From the NCBI RefSeq assembly GCF_015679185.1, contig NZ_CP064939.1, positions 248,001 to 312,000 on the forward strand: 64,000 bases of DNA, read 5' to 3'. Below, in pieces: positions 35,878-45,533 of this stretch. The notes beneath the pieces were generated by a model. It saw only the letters and a program-made list of their open reading frames with translations. It did no database searches and was not told the DNA's origin. Position 1 is the first letter of the stretch. Each line of letters starts with the position of its first letter. This DNA is from Pedobacter endophyticus. GTDB lineage: Bacteria; Bacteroidota; Bacteroidia; Sphingobacteriales; Sphingobacteriaceae. The translations under genes were made by a program, and so were the position numbers.

Positions 35878-36756
35878 CTACTTATCAACGGGTGGGGCTT
35901 CCTTATCAAACTTCTCAATATACGATACCGTACTTTCGATGTTCTTTTTTGATGATGCTCCGAACAATATCGATTCTATATTTGGCAATTTGGAAACATA
36001 TTCTAAAGCTTCGCTTGGTGGGATAGCACCGCCGGCCAATACCTGCATGGCAATAAAACGACCTTTTTTAGTTTTTAAAACATCTTCGTAGGCTTTTATT
36101 GAACCCGACATTCTAAAACCAACTTTATTAATTGATGAACAGATAATCGGGTTTTCGATTCCGTTTCTTTCCAATACTTCGTACAATTTGGGCATGTTCA
36201 TGGTAATAAAACCGGCCTCGGCATTGTACTTCTTTTTGATGTGATTATAAAAAGCCACCAAAATTTCTTCTGCCCGTAAACCAAGCAACAAATCAGTGAT
36301 TACATTCTGAAGAAAGATTACCGGAGTATTAATGCCTTTAAACATTTTCATTTCCGCATCAATCATCAATTCCATCAGCGAAATGTAGTCTTTAGACAGC
36401 AACGCCATACCACCCTTAAAAATCGACCCGAATAAATTCCCCGGCACATATTGTTTAATGGTTCCTGCAATACCCAACTCGGTTACCGCGTTGGCATATT
36501 TATGCGCATAAGGCATGCAAGGGTAAATCTTAAAATCTTTGTATTGCTCAGGATTTTTTCTGATTACATCGCAGATACCGATAATTCGATCGTGCGTGGT
36601 ACACATAAAAGTATTTAATCCCGCGTCTTGCGCATGATTTAACGTTTTGATAATCGCATCGTCGCTTTTAAACTGAATGGATTGGGCACGCGATTTTTCG
36701 TCTGATATATGGTTAACGGCAAAAAACTGATTATCGCCAAAAAGTATTCTTTCCAT
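35878..36756 (-). CDS. Uncharacterised AKR-like TIM-barrel protein of polysaccharide loci
   Basis: A 292-aa protein I cannot name. The opening RILFGDNQFFAVNHISDEKSRAQ is distinctive. The C-terminal segment NIESILFGASSKKNIESTV (about 263-281) strongly resembles the cofactor-binding end of aldo/keto reductases ('GASSxxNI'). The alternation of strands and helices suggests a TIM barrel. The usual AKR catalytic Asp-Tyr-Lys-His set is not evident. There is no signal peptide or TM segment. It lies 5 bp after a Gfo/Idh/MocA oxidoreductase in a three-gene operon with a WecG-type transferase, so a role in making an unusual sugar residue is inferred. Confidence 0.7.
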   Translation of the reverse strand: MERILFGDNQFFAVNHISDEKSRAQSIQFKSDDAIIKTLNHAQDAGLNTFMCTTHDRIIGICDVIRKNPEQYKDFKIYPCMPYAHKYANAVTELGIAGTIKQYVPGNLFGSIFKGGMALLSKDYISLMELMIDAEMKMFKGINTPVIFLQNVITDLLLGLRAEEILVAFYNHIKKKYNAEAGFITMNMPKLYEVLERNGIENPIICSSINKVGFRMSGSIKAYEDVLKTKKGRFIAMQVLAGGAIPPSEALEYVSKLPNIESILFGASSKKNIESTVSYIEKFDKEAPPVDK

Positions 36757-36761
36757 CTCGT

Positions 36762-37766
36762 TTATTTATGCTTTTTAATTAATGCTATCGCCTTATCGGT
36801 TTCCCAGGCGTTTTCGAAAGTATTTATCGTGTTCGGTTTTCTTTTCATTACCGCATCAATAAAATAGTCTACCTGAGCGCTGTATTCTTCGCCCCGAAGG
36901 TTAAAGTTTACCTGATCAGTTAAATCGGTAATGTACTTAACGTTCCAGCCTTTGGTATAGCCGCCGGTTTTATCTTCCTTAACAAATACTTTCAGTTCGT
37001 TTGCATCAGAAATAATTTTTCCCTTGGTGCCCATAATGGTTACCGTTGTCGACATTTTGCGATAAGTTTCATCACTCCAGTTTACCGAAAGGATCCCGCT
37101 TACCTTGCTCGAAGTTTCTAATACCGCGTAAACGGCATCTTCAACGGTTTGCGAGTAAATCGACTTCAAGGTAGCGCCTTTAACCTCGGTAATGGGAGAA
37201 ATAATATCGTTCACTAAATCGATCACATGCGAGGCATAGTCCATTAAACAACCACCGCCATCATCCGGATTGGAGCGCCACGAGCTTTGCTTGGCCTTGG
37301 TAACAACGGGGCCGTAAGATTCGGCAAGGAAATGATAAACATCGCCAATCACACCCGAGTTGATCAGGCGTTTCACCTCTTTAAATGTGCCCACAAACTT
37401 GTTGTGGTAACCAACCTGGTTTATAATGCGGTGTTTGGCAGCAAGCTTAACCAATTCTTCGCCCTGGGCGGTATTTAAGCAAAATGGTTTCTCGGCAAAT
37501 ACATGAATATTTTTTTCGATAGCGTACTTAATAATCTCGTAGTGAAATTTGGTAGGTACGGCTACAAAAATAGCATCGGGCGTAATTTTATCGAGCATTT
37601 TCTGAAAATTTGAAAAACACTCCATCTTTGAGTAACGGCTTAAAAAATCAGTGACAATTTTTGAGGTATCGCATACACCAACAATTTCCACATCGGGATG
37701 AGCGCCAAGTATTGAGAGATGGGATACACCCATTTTACCTGCACCTACTAATGCTACTTTTATCAT
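36762..37766 (-). CDS. Gfo/Idh/MocA-family sugar oxidoreductase
   Basis: A 334-aa NAD(P)-dependent oxidoreductase. The Rossmann motif GAGKMGVSHL is at residues 8-17, the catalytic-Lys motif EKPFC at about 94-98, and the substrate loop GGGCLMDYASHVIDLVND at about 171-188 carries the conserved His. Family members oxidise or reduce sugars and sugar nucleotides (for example WlbA-type 3-dehydrogenases). The start codon abuts the stop of the WecG-type gene (no gap), and the next gene follows after 5 bp. The substrate is unknown. Confidence 0.88.
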   Translation of the reverse strand: MIKVALVGAGKMGVSHLSILGAHPDVEIVGVCDTSKIVTDFLSRYSKMECFSNFQKMLDKITPDAIFVAVPTKFHYEIIKYAIEKNIHVFAEKPFCLNTAQGEELVKLAAKHRIINQVGYHNKFVGTFKEVKRLINSGVIGDVYHFLAESYGPVVTKAKQSSWRSNPDDGGGCLMDYASHVIDLVNDIISPITEVKGATLKSIYSQTVEDAVYAVLETSSKVSGILSVNWSDETYRKMSTTVTIMGTKGKIISDANELKVFVKEDKTGGYTKGWNVKYITDLTDQVNFNLRGEEYSAQVDYFIDAVMKRKPNTINTFENAWETDKAIALIKKHK

Positions 37767-38507
37767 TTATATTTTTTTTAATTTAAGGAATATTAATATT
37801 ACGTCGCCAAAAAAGGTCATTTGATTTTTGATGTTTCTTCTGAAAATTTCCGGACGGTAAAAAATGCGGATTAACCAGGCCATTCTTATTTTAAACCAAA
37901 AAGGATGGATAACTTTTTGGGTACCCGCAAACCAGTCGAAAACATTGCCAATGCTAATGATGAGGCAGGGGTGAAGACTATTTTTGGCTGCTGTTGCCCA
38001 TTTCTCCTGTTTCGGACACGTCATCCCGACAAAAAGGATATCGGGCTTAAAGGCGTTAATAGTGCTTACCATGTGCTGGTTATCTTCTGCCGAAAATTGC
38101 GCCTTGAAAGGAGGGGAGTACGTCATCACCTCAATGTTTTTGTATTCGGCATCAATCCGATTTTCGATTTTTTCAAGCGTCTGCTCACTCGATCCCAGAA
38201 AAAATACCTTCCCGCCAGTTTTATTGATCCGCTCCATAAAATGGTAGAAAACCTCTGGACCTTGATTTTTCCTAATGTTTTTACCCTTGAGCATTAACGA
38301 GGCAAAAGCAAAATACACACCATCCAAAACCAGATAATCGGTATCAACCAGTGCATCTTTAAATACCTCGTCTTTCAACGATAATCCGTATGAATTTGGG
38401 CTAATGGTGTTGATTATTCTGGCTTTTCCGTTATTGATCTCAATCTTATTCAAATCATCAGAAAAAACCTTAAAATCCAATACATCTACAAATTTGAGTG
38501 AGTTCAT
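37767..38507 (-). CDS. WecG/TagA/CpsF-family (GT26) glycosyltransferase
   Basis: A 246-aa membrane-associated glycosyltransferase. The ATG at 38507 (MNSLKFVDVLDFKVF) fits the family N-terminus; the frame can extend 13 residues to 38546. Motifs: DGVYFAFASLMLKGKNIRKNQGPEVF, VFFLGSSEQTLEKIENRI, and VGMTCPKQEKWA with the typical PKQE. IGNVFDWFAGTQKVIHPFWFK matches the C-terminal GT26 signature. These enzymes add the second sugar (ManNAcA or similar) to a lipid-linked GlcNAc. First gene of a three-gene leftward operon. Confidence 0.92.
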   Translation of the reverse strand: MNSLKFVDVLDFKVFSDDLNKIEINNGKARIINTISPNSYGLSLKDEVFKDALVDTDYLVLDGVYFAFASLMLKGKNIRKNQGPEVFYHFMERINKTGGKVFFLGSSEQTLEKIENRIDAEYKNIEVMTYSPPFKAQFSAEDNQHMVSTINAFKPDILFVGMTCPKQEKWATAAKNSLHPCLIISIGNVFDWFAGTQKVIHPFWFKIRMAWLIRIFYRPEIFRRNIKNQMTFFGDVILIFLKLKKI

Positions 38508-38780
38508 CAACTTATATTTTTTTATGATTAATTCTGGTGGTTGCACTTATTAAAATAGGGAGTAGATATTAATAAGTTGACGGTGCTAAATTGATGGTAA
38601 TTACACGCTTTAACAATAGCCCCATAGGGCCATATTTTGTTTTATTGTCATTCTGAGTTTCAATTCCCGGCTTATCAGACGGGCGCTTGTTTATAAAATC
38701 AATCTAAAATGGCAGTTAGCTATCGGATGCAAACCCTCGCTGTCATGATGCGGAACAGCCTGTCCCGATTTCTCCTTTGG

Positions 38781-38963
38781 TGTGGACACATCTTTGAAGC
38801 GTCGTTTTCTAATTACGATTAATCTAAATAACGACAGAATTTTATGGCGTTATCCAAGGACGGTCGTCATCCTTCCCGAAACTTCGGGAAGGGATCTTAA
38901 TGCGTAAAAATTAGGGCCCCGTATTAATCCCGAAGTTTCGGGACCGCCGGCGCGGGAATGACG
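38781..38963 (-). repeat. Dispersed palindromic element copy in the 38.5-39.3 kb gap
   Basis: The 770-bp gene-free stretch 38508-39278 holds an inverted copy of the dispersed element. It begins with TGTGGACACATCTTTGAAGC, then TTTTATGGCG, GGTCGTCATCC, CCCGAAACTTCGGG and GGGAATGACGA. Also present are the palindrome near 38615-38632 (copy of 17367-17384) and a GCTATGCTCAGAATGACAG module near 39106-39124. Short frames here follow the repeats. The promoter of the WecG operon should lie near 38510-38600, but none matches consensus. Confidence 0.82.
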
Positions 38964-39278
38964 AACAGGCGGAAGGAGATATGTCAACACGATTAGATTT
39001 TCTCAGGAAAGCCTCCGTAACCTACCTCTCACCGTCATTGCCCACTCACTCGCCCTCTTTTGGCGCTGCTTATTGGCGTTCTGTTTTTCATCGCTTGCAG
39101 GTTCGTCGCTATGCTCAGAATGACAGCAAGTGCCTAACGAACCTATTGCAGTGCCGTCTCCCAATCCTTTTTAGACTGTGGGTTTATTAACGTTTTGCGT
39201 TCCGTAGCCTGCAAATTCACTTCGTAGCTGCTTCGCGGTCTTCGCTTTGTTCAGAAATACAACAAGTAGGTATTAGCC

Positions 39279-40298
39279 CTACTTATTGTACTTCTTAAAA
39301 TCCTTATGCTCAATCTTTTCGAGTGCATCTTGGGGTAAAGACTTAAAGTAATCGAAAGTGATTTTTAAACCCTCGGCACGATCTACCTTTGGCTCCCAGT
39401 TTAGCAACGCCTTAGCCTTGGTAATGTCGGGTCTGCGCTGTTTCGGATCATCTTGCGGAAGTTCCTTATACACTATCTTCTGTGTTGTACCTGTAAGTTT
39501 GATAATCTCATCGCAGAACTGCTTAATGGTAATTTCATCCGGGTTGCCAATGTTTACCGGTTTCTCGTAGTCAGACATCAGCAATCTGTAAATACCTTCA
39601 ATCAAGTCGTCGACATAACAAAACGAACGGGTTTGGCTGCCATCGCCAAAAACAGTAAGGTCTTCGCCACGTAGTGCCTGACCAATGAAAGCAGGCAGAA
39701 CACGACCATCGTTTAAGCGCATGCGTGGTCCGTAAGTATTAAAAATTCTAACAATTCGAGTCTCTACGCCATGAAACGTATGGTAAGCCATCGTAATCGC
39801 TTCCTGAAAGCGCTTGGCCTCATCGTAAACGCCCCTTGGCCCAACGGGGTTTACATTGCCCCAATATTCCTCGGGTTGAGGGTTGACATTCGGATCGCCG
39901 TAAACTTCTGATGTAGATGCAATTAACATTCTGGCGCCTTTTGCCCGGGCCAGTCCCAGCAAGTTATGCGTACCTAAGCTACCAACCTTTAGCGTTTGAA
40001 TAGGGATTTTTAAATAATCGATCGGACTCGCGGGTGATGCAAAATGAAGAATGTAATCGAGCTCGCCCGGAATGTGCACAAACTTAGAAACGTCGTGGTT
40101 GTAAAACTCGAAATTCTCCAAACTAAACAAGTGCTCAATGTTCGCCAGATCGCCAGTAATCAGATTATCCATCCCAATTACATGGTAATTTTCTTTAATG
40201 AAGCGATCGCATAGATGAGACCCCAAAAAGCCGGCCGCTCCGGTAATTAATATTTTACGTCTTGCCCCAGATGGGGAATTTGAAATTCCAGTGTTCAT
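39279..40298 (-). CDS. UDP-glucuronate decarboxylase (UDP-xylose synthase)
   Basis: A 339-aa extended SDR that converts UDP-glucuronate to UDP-xylose. The NAD motif is GAAGFLG (about 20-26). [25 protein letters not shown] is the hallmark of UXS enzymes, followed by STSEVYGDP, the catalytic [15 protein letters not shown] and the arginine-containing [15 protein letters not shown]. Ugd, which makes its substrate, is the next gene upstream (370 bp away, same strand). The Ser/Arg-rich first 13 residues may be disordered. Confidence 0.93.
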   Translation of the reverse strand: MNTGISNSPSGARRKILITGAAGFLGSHLCDRFIKENYHVIGMDNLITGDLANIEHLFSLENFEFYNHDVSKFVHIPGELDYILHFASPASPIDYLKIPIQTLKVGSLGTHNLLGLARAKGARMLIASTSEVYGDPNVNPQPEEYWGNVNPVGPRGVYDEAKRFQEAITMAYHTFHGVETRIVRIFNTYGPRMRLNDGRVLPAFIGQALRGEDLTVFGDGSQTRSFCYVDDLIEGIYRLLMSDYEKPVNIGNPDEITIKQFCDEIIKLTGTTQKIVYKELPQDDPKQRRPDITKAKALLNWEPKVDRAEGLKITFDYFKSLPQDALEKIEHKDFKKYNK

Positions 40299-40343
40299 GT
40301 ATTTTTATTAACCTGTATAATAATTTTTCTCTAGGCGCTCATC

Positions 40344-40540
40344 TGGCGCAAGCGTCTTGCTTGTGCCTATTTAGTCTTCGACTCCGCTCAGACTGACAAC
40401 GACTCCGCTCAGACTGACAACGACTCCGCTCAGACTGACAACGACTCCGCTCAGACTGACAACGACTCCGTTCAGATCCGATAGCTATCGGATGACAATA
40501 ACCTCCGCTGGCGCAAGCGTCTCGCTTGTGCCTATTTAGT
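40344..40540. repeat. 21-bp tandem repeat array flanked by 32-bp direct repeats
   Basis: Four perfect 21-bp units run 40379-40462 (consensus CGACTCCGCTCAGACTGACA plus A), with a partial fifth to 40475. The array is bracketed by 32-bp direct repeats (40344-40375 and 40509-40540, one mismatch) containing TGGCGCAAGCGTCT. A TCCGATAGCTATCGGA palindrome at about 40478-40493 follows; it also occurs at 48547-48562. This is the only content of the gap 40299-40667. Confidence 0.93.
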
Positions 40541-40667
40541 AATTGCCTGCATTTAGCTCTCTAGACAAGTCGGGCAGGCCCTTTTCTATAGGATAAAACG
40601 AAAAATATCTGTCCTTCGACTCCGCTCAGGATGACAATATTTTGACGAGTTAGGGTAAACTTACCGC

Positions 40668-42041
40668 TTAAACCGCCGGTGCTTCTACAGCGTCTGACGA
40701 TAATTGAATGGGCTGAGCTGTATCACCATTTGTTGTAATTTTTTTCCTGCCTACGCTGTTGTAATAATAGCCCAGATCGATCATTTTCTGAAGATCATAA
40801 AGATTTCTGCCGTCAAAGATCACTTTTGATTTTAGCAGATTGTCGATCTTGTCAAAATCAGGATTTCTGAATACAGACCATTCGGTTGCAATTAGCAAGG
40901 CATCGGCGTTTTCCAGCGCATCGTACATGTTTTCTGCGTAAGTAACCTGATCGCCGATTACATTTCTAACGTTTTCCACCGCTTCGGGATCGAACACCGT
41001 TACCGTAGCGCCATGTGCTACCAAGCTTTTGATGATATATAAAGCCGGAGCTTCTCTGATATCGTCTGTTTCTGGCTTAAAAGCCAGGCCCCAAAGTGCA
41101 AAATGCTTACCCTGCAAATCGTTTTTGTAGTATTTTAGCATTTTATCAACGATGATGGTTTTCTGACGCTCGTTCACTTCCATTACCGATTTAAGGATCT
41201 GAAAATCGTATGCTGTTTCGTTTGCCGCCATTACCAATGCCTGAACATCTTTAGGGAAACAAGAGCCGCCGTAGCCAATTCCCGGAAAAAGGAAACGTTT
41301 TCCGATTCTTTCGTCAGAGCCAATTCCACGTCGCACCGCATCCACATCCGCACCAACCAGTTCGCAAAGGTTAGCCACCTCGTTCATAAAAGTAATTTTG
41401 GTAGCAAGAAAAGAGTTTGCCGCATACTTTGTCAATTCCGACGAACGTTCATCCATAAATAAAATTGGGTTTCCCTGTCTTACGTACGGACCGTATAATT
41501 CGGACATCAATTTTTTGGCACGCTCGCTTTTTGTGCCGATCACCACGCGATCGGGCTTCATAAAATCATCAACAGCAACGCCTTCGCGTAAAAACTCCGG
41601 GTTAGAAACCACGTCTACCTGCACATTTGTATTTTGTGCAAATACGGCGCTAACCTTATCGGCCGTGCCCACAGGTACGGTAGATTTGTTTACAATCACC
41701 TTGTAATCGGTAATGATTTTCGAAATATCCCCTGCGGCACCCAAAATGTACGATAAATCGGCAGCGCCATCACCGCCTGGGGGCGTTGGCAAAGCCATAA
41801 AGATAATTTGAGCTTCCTTAATTGCCGAAGCAAGATCGGTGGTAAAATGTAACCGCCCTTGCTCAATGTTGCGGTGAAAAAGCAGGTCGAGGCCGGGCTC
41901 GTAAATCGGCACTTCACCGTTCTGCATTTTTTCTACCTTCGATGCATTTACATCAACGCATATTACATCGTTTCCGGTTTCGGCCAGGCAAGTGCCTGTA
42001 ACCAAACCTACATATCCTGTACCAACTACAGCTATTTTCAT
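40668..42041 (-). CDS. ugd: UDP-glucose 6-dehydrogenase
   Basis: A 457-aa NAD-dependent dehydrogenase that oxidises UDP-glucose to UDP-glucuronate. It has GTGYVGLVTGTCLAETGNDV (about 7-26), the LPTPPGGDGAADLSYI segment, VNKSTVPVGTAD, NPEFLREGVAVDDFMKPDRVVIG, and the catalytic cysteine in GYGGSCFPKD (about 256-265). GLAFKPETDDIREAPAL marks the C-terminal UDP-binding domain. Typical length. It supplies the UXS enzyme next door and, probably, glucuronate for the EPS. Confidence 0.95.
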   Translation of the reverse strand: MKIAVVGTGYVGLVTGTCLAETGNDVICVDVNASKVEKMQNGEVPIYEPGLDLLFHRNIEQGRLHFTTDLASAIKEAQIIFMALPTPPGGDGAADLSYILGAAGDISKIITDYKVIVNKSTVPVGTADKVSAVFAQNTNVQVDVVSNPEFLREGVAVDDFMKPDRVVIGTKSERAKKLMSELYGPYVRQGNPILFMDERSSELTKYAANSFLATKITFMNEVANLCELVGADVDAVRRGIGSDERIGKRFLFPGIGYGGSCFPKDVQALVMAANETAYDFQILKSVMEVNERQKTIIVDKMLKYYKNDLQGKHFALWGLAFKPETDDIREAPALYIIKSLVAHGATVTVFDPEAVENVRNVIGDQVTYAENMYDALENADALLIATEWSVFRNPDFDKIDNLLKSKVIFDGRNLYDLQKMIDLGYYYNSVGRKKITTNGDTAQPIQLSSDAVEAPAV

Positions 42042-42095
42042 CTTTCTAGTTTTAATTTACGATCGGTTTAAAAGCCGATCAACACAGATATCTTA

Positions 42096-43034
42096 TTAAG
42101 CGTACGCTTTCTTTTTGGTCAAATAATCTTGATAGGCGAGTTCAAGCCCTTTCTGAAGTGGGGTGGTGTGTTTCCAGCCAAGGGCATGCAATTTCGATAC
42201 ATCCATCAGTTTACGGGGTGTTCCGTCGGGCTTCGAGGTATCAAAGGCTAAATTGCCTGCAAATCCAATGGTTTCTTTAATCAGCAGGGCAAGATCCTTG
42301 ATTGTCAAATCTTCGCCGGTGCCAATATTTACCAGGCTCGGGTCGTTGTAATTCTGCATCAAAAAATAGCAGGCATCTGCCAAATCATCAGCAAAAAGGA
42401 ATTCCCGCATTGGGCTTCCCGATCCCCAAATCGTAACTTCGCTTAATTGCTGTTCTTTTGCCTCATCAAACTTTCTGATCAGTGCGGGCAATACATGCGA
42501 ATTTTCGGGGTGGTAGTTATCGTTAAAGCCATATAAATTGGTTGGCATTACCGATATAAAATTGCAGGCATATTGATCGCGATAAGCTTCGCACATTTTT
42601 ATGCCCGCAATTTTAGCAATTGCGTAAGGCTCATTCGTTTCTTCCAAGCGGCCCGTTAAAAGATATTCTTCCTTTAATGGTTGAGAGGCTAGTTTTGGAT
42701 AGATACAGCTTGAGCCCAAAAACATCAGTTTTTTAACGCCATGCACATAAGATTGATGGATAACATTGTTTTGTATCGCTAAATTCTCGTATAAAAAGTC
42801 GGCTCTGTAGGTATTGTTCGCTACTATTCCGCCAACTTTGGCCGCCGCAAGGAAAACGTAATCGGGTTTTTCTTTTTCGAAAAAATCTGCCACCGCTGCT
42901 TGGTTTCGCAAATCGAGCTCGCCCGATTGTTTGGTTACCAGGTTGGTGTAACCCTCATTTTGAAGTTTTCTGTATATGGCTGAACCAACCATACCCCGGT
43001 GTCCGGCAATGTAAATTTTATCGTTCTTTTCCAA
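42096..43034 (-). CDS. fcl: GDP-L-fucose synthase
   Basis: A 312-aa SDR with dual 3,5-epimerase and 4-reductase activity, the last step to GDP-L-fucose. Motifs: [14 protein letters not shown] (about 11-24), [12 protein letters not shown] (about 63-74), LGSSCIYPK, the catalytic [16 protein letters not shown], and [27 protein letters not shown], all diagnostic of Fcl/WcaG. It lies 36 bp downstream of gmd on the same strand. Confidence 0.96.
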   Translation of the reverse strand: MEKNDKIYIAGHRGMVGSAIYRKLQNEGYTNLVTKQSGELDLRNQAAVADFFEKEKPDYVFLAAAKVGGIVANNTYRADFLYENLAIQNNVIHQSYVHGVKKLMFLGSSCIYPKLASQPLKEEYLLTGRLEETNEPYAIAKIAGIKMCEAYRDQYACNFISVMPTNLYGFNDNYHPENSHVLPALIRKFDEAKEQQLSEVTIWGSGSPMREFLFADDLADACYFLMQNYNDPSLVNIGTGEDLTIKDLALLIKETIGFAGNLAFDTSKPDGTPRKLMDVSKLHALGWKHTTPLQKGLELAYQDYLTKKKAYA

Positions 43035-43070
43035 TGTTATCGATTGAGGAGGTTAACTTATTTAAATAGC

Positions 43071-44183
43071 TTATTCGAATTGATTTTTAACTGCATATCC
43101 GGCTTCTTTCAGCATCAGCTCCTTTTTGAAGTGATCAACGTCTGTCGCCATCATTTCTTTTACCAGTCCTGCCAGATCGTACTGAGGTTTCCAGCCTAGC
43201 TTGGTTTTAGATTTTGTTGGGTCGCCGATTAATAAATCCACTTCTGTAGGGCGGAAATAAGCCGAATCTACCGCTACAACTTCTTTGCCCAATGGTAGCA
43301 GGTAATCAGGGTTTGAGCACGACGCCACGTAAGCTTTTTCTTGTGCGCCTTCGCCCCTAAACTCGAGTTCGATGCCCACTTCCTGAAACGACATTTTAAC
43401 AAAGTCGCGAACGGTAGTGGTTACACCAGTGGCAATAACATAATCTTCGGCAACATCTTGTTGAAGAATCAACCACATCGCCTCAACATAATCTTTTGCA
43501 TGGCCCCAATCTCTTCTCGCATCAAGGTTACCCAGGTACAACTTATCTTGCAAACCAAGGGCAATTTTAGAAACGCCACGGGTAATTTTTCTCGTTACGA
43601 AAGTTTCGCCTCTTAGCGGGCTTTCATGGTTAAACAAAATTCCGTTACACGCATACATGCCGTAAGCCTCGCGGTAGTTTACCGTAATCCAATACGCATA
43701 CATTTTTGCTACGGCGTATGGCGAGCGTGGATAAAATGGCGTGGTTTCGCTCTGCGGAACAGCCTGAACCAAGCCATACAATTCTGAAGTAGATGCCTGA
43801 TATATTCTGGTTTTCTTTTCAAGGCCCAATATTCGTAACGCCTCTAACAACCTTAAGGTACCTATGCCATCGGCATTTGCAGTATATTCTGGTGTATCGA
43901 AACTTACCTTAACGTGGCTCATGGCGCCTAAATTATAAATCTCGTCGGGTTGTACCTCTTGTACTATTCTTATCAGGTTGGTCGAGTCGCTTAAATCGCC
44001 GTAATGCAGTTTAAAGCGGATGTCGCTTTCGTGAGGGTCTTGGTATAAATGGTCAATCCGATCGGTATTAAAAAGAGAACTTCTTCTTTTGATACCATGT
44101 ACCTCGTAACCTTTTTTTAGCAGTAAATCTGCAAGATAAGCGCCGTCTTGGCCGGTAATACCTGTTATAAGAGCTTTTTTCAT
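43071..44183 (-). CDS. gmd: GDP-mannose 4,6-dehydratase
   Basis: A 370-aa SDR converting GDP-mannose to the 4-keto-6-deoxy intermediate. It begins [35 protein letters not shown] (about 2-36). It has [43 protein letters not shown] and the catalytic [38 protein letters not shown] and [15 protein letters not shown] are family signatures. First gene of the fucose pair. GDP-mannose production (ManA, ManB, ManC) must be encoded elsewhere. Confidence 0.96.
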   Translation of the reverse strand: MKKALITGITGQDGAYLADLLLKKGYEVHGIKRRSSLFNTDRIDHLYQDPHESDIRFKLHYGDLSDSTNLIRIVQEVQPDEIYNLGAMSHVKVSFDTPEYTANADGIGTLRLLEALRILGLEKKTRIYQASTSELYGLVQAVPQSETTPFYPRSPYAVAKMYAYWITVNYREAYGMYACNGILFNHESPLRGETFVTRKITRGVSKIALGLQDKLYLGNLDARRDWGHAKDYVEAMWLILQQDVAEDYVIATGVTTTVRDFVKMSFQEVGIELEFRGEGAQEKAYVASCSNPDYLLPLGKEVVAVDSAYFRPTEVDLLIGDPTKSKTKLGWKPQYDLAGLVKEMMATDVDHFKKELMLKEAGYAVKNQFE

Positions 44184-44809
44184 TTTCTAGGGATGAGGTA
44201 TGTTCCTCGTTAAGTTTTAATTTGTTACACCTTTTGATCAAAGTACAACCCACTATTTTAGTTGTTTTGATATGGTTACGAAATTATTCAAATCCAACAG
44301 TGCCAGCAATAGCCCTTTATTACTATAGGACCCGATCAGTTACAATATTTCGAAACGTTAATGTTTGTAATAGATTAAAAAAGAGATGACTTGGCTATTT
44401 TTTTTAAATGTGGGCAGGTGAAAGCAAAATTATTTTAAAAAATCCATCCAAAAAATGTTTTTTCTTGGGTTGTAAATGTTTAACTCCCTAAAAAGAATGC
44501 TGGTTCGGCAATTTTTGTGACCTATTTTGAACTTCCGAGGAAAGTTTTCGTCGATTTGCATAGATATTTCAGTCTCTTTTGCTACGCTTATAACTTTTTG
44601 AGCTAAAAAAATTGAAAAATTATGCCTGGGTTGATTTATGTTGACATATGTCATCGAAATAGGTAGTTAGCATGAATTTGTTGTTTTGTCTGTATATCTT
44701 TACAGAAATTCTTTAAAATTAAATCAACGGGACGATTTAGATTAAACTTAAAGGCTCTTCAGGATTGTGGACCTTAAAGACTTTTTAATGGCATTTTATG
44801 CCTTTAAAC
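44184..44809. other. AT-rich intergenic region upstream of gmd
   Basis: A gene-free stretch of about 630 bp. It should contain the gmd promoter on the minus strand; a CAAAATTA at 44425-44432 (reverse of TAATTTTG) is a possible -7 element but has a poorly spaced -33 partner. A 74-aa minus-strand frame (44430-44654) shows no convincing homology. On the plus strand, TATCTTTA at 44695-44702 is a near match to TAnnTTTG and could start the short transcript that ends at 44840. Confidence 0.4.
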
Positions 44810-44840
44810 GCAGTTGGCACTAGCCAACTGCTTTTTTTTT
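44810..44840 (+). terminator. Orphan plus-strand terminator
   Basis: Perfect 9-bp stem GCAGTTGGC / GCCAACTGC (44810-44818 with 44823-44831), ACTA loop and nine T residues. It points rightward, but both flanking genes are on the minus strand and the left side is not T-rich in reverse. It therefore ends a transcript that has no annotated gene. Confidence 0.85.
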
Positions 44841-44893
44841 GCCCAATATGATTTCAAAACCGAGCTAAAAGCCACTGTTTTAGCCATCTTTTA

Positions 44894-45250
44894 TTATCTG
44901 CTCACTTTTTCTACTAAATCTTCTATAGAATAAGGCTTGGCAACATAGCCATCGAAATTAGAAAACAATGGGTTTTTAAATTCTGTGTCGTCCGTTACTG
45001 CCGCCGTAAACAAGAGCACCTTAATTTTGGCATTAGCCGGGTTCGATTTAATTTGGTCGCAAATCTTTCGTCCGTTGTGGTGCCCCATATTATAGTCCAT
45101 CAAAATTATTTCTGGCTGAAATGATTCGATCTGGTCGAAAATGTTGTTCGCATCCGCTATAGCGAGCACCTCAAAGTCGTACATTTCTAAAGCAATTTGC
45201 GTTGCCTCCAATATTGACACTTCATCTTCAATAAGCATGATTCTTTTCAT
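44894..45250 (-). CDS. Stand-alone response-regulator receiver protein
   Basis: A 118-aa single-domain CheY-like receiver. Acidic pocket E8/D9, phospho-acceptor D52 (ILMDYN), T82 (LLFTAA) and K105 (VAKPYS) are all in place. No output domain follows, so it acts by protein interaction or phosphotransfer. No histidine kinase is encoded in the window. It lies between the polysaccharide genes and a tRNA, without operon partners. Confidence 0.93.
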   Translation of the reverse strand: MKRIMLIEDEVSILEATQIALEMYDFEVLAIADANNIFDQIESFQPEIILMDYNMGHHNGRKICDQIKSNPANAKIKVLLFTAAVTDDTEFKNPLFSNFDGYVAKPYSIEDLVEKVSR

Positions 45251-45411
45251 AGGATTGATTTTAAGGCATGAGTTTATTTAACTAATTGCGGGAACAATTG
45301 TTTGTCAATGTTTAAGTACAGATCAGATGTCTTCATTTATCGATTGGTTAAAAACAAGCGTTCTCTAACTGGATGAAAGCGATTGGAGGCTTAAAATTCG
45401 GCTTGGGCCAT

Positions 45412-45450
45412 AAAAAAACCGTAAGCCAAACATTTGTTCAACTTACGGTT
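45412..45450 (-). terminator. Terminator of the tRNA-Arg transcript
   Basis: On the minus strand, ACCGTAAG pairs with CTTACGGT, followed by seven T residues. It lies just past the 3' end of the tRNA, which sits at 45460-45533. Loop of about 15 nt. Confidence 0.85.
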
Positions 45451-45459
45451 CTGCTTTTG

Positions 45460-45533
45460 TACCCCGGAAGGGATTCGAACCCCTGACCCACGGTTTAGAA
45501 AACCGTTGCTCTATCCAACTGAGCTACCGAGGC
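45460..45533 (-). tRNA. tRNA-Arg (anticodon UCU)
   Basis: Read on the minus strand, the acceptor GCCTCGG pairs with CCGGGGT (two G-U pairs), with discriminator A. The D-arm starts TAGCTCAGTTGG. The anticodon stem ACGGT/ACCGT encloses the loop TTTCTAA, giving anticodon TCT. The T-arm has GGTTCGAATCC. Length 74 nt, without encoded CCA. It reads AGA codons. Confidence 0.95.

Noticed and set aside
40379..40475. Possible CRISPR array
   Set aside because: The 21-bp units are contiguous, with no spacers between them, and no cas gene is nearby; it is a simple tandem repeat.
44430..44654. 74-aa minus-strand frame upstream of gmd with faint HPr-like pattern
   Set aside because: The resemblance (a helix then N-x-x-S-I-L) is weak, the phosphorylated His context is absent, and no start signal is seen.
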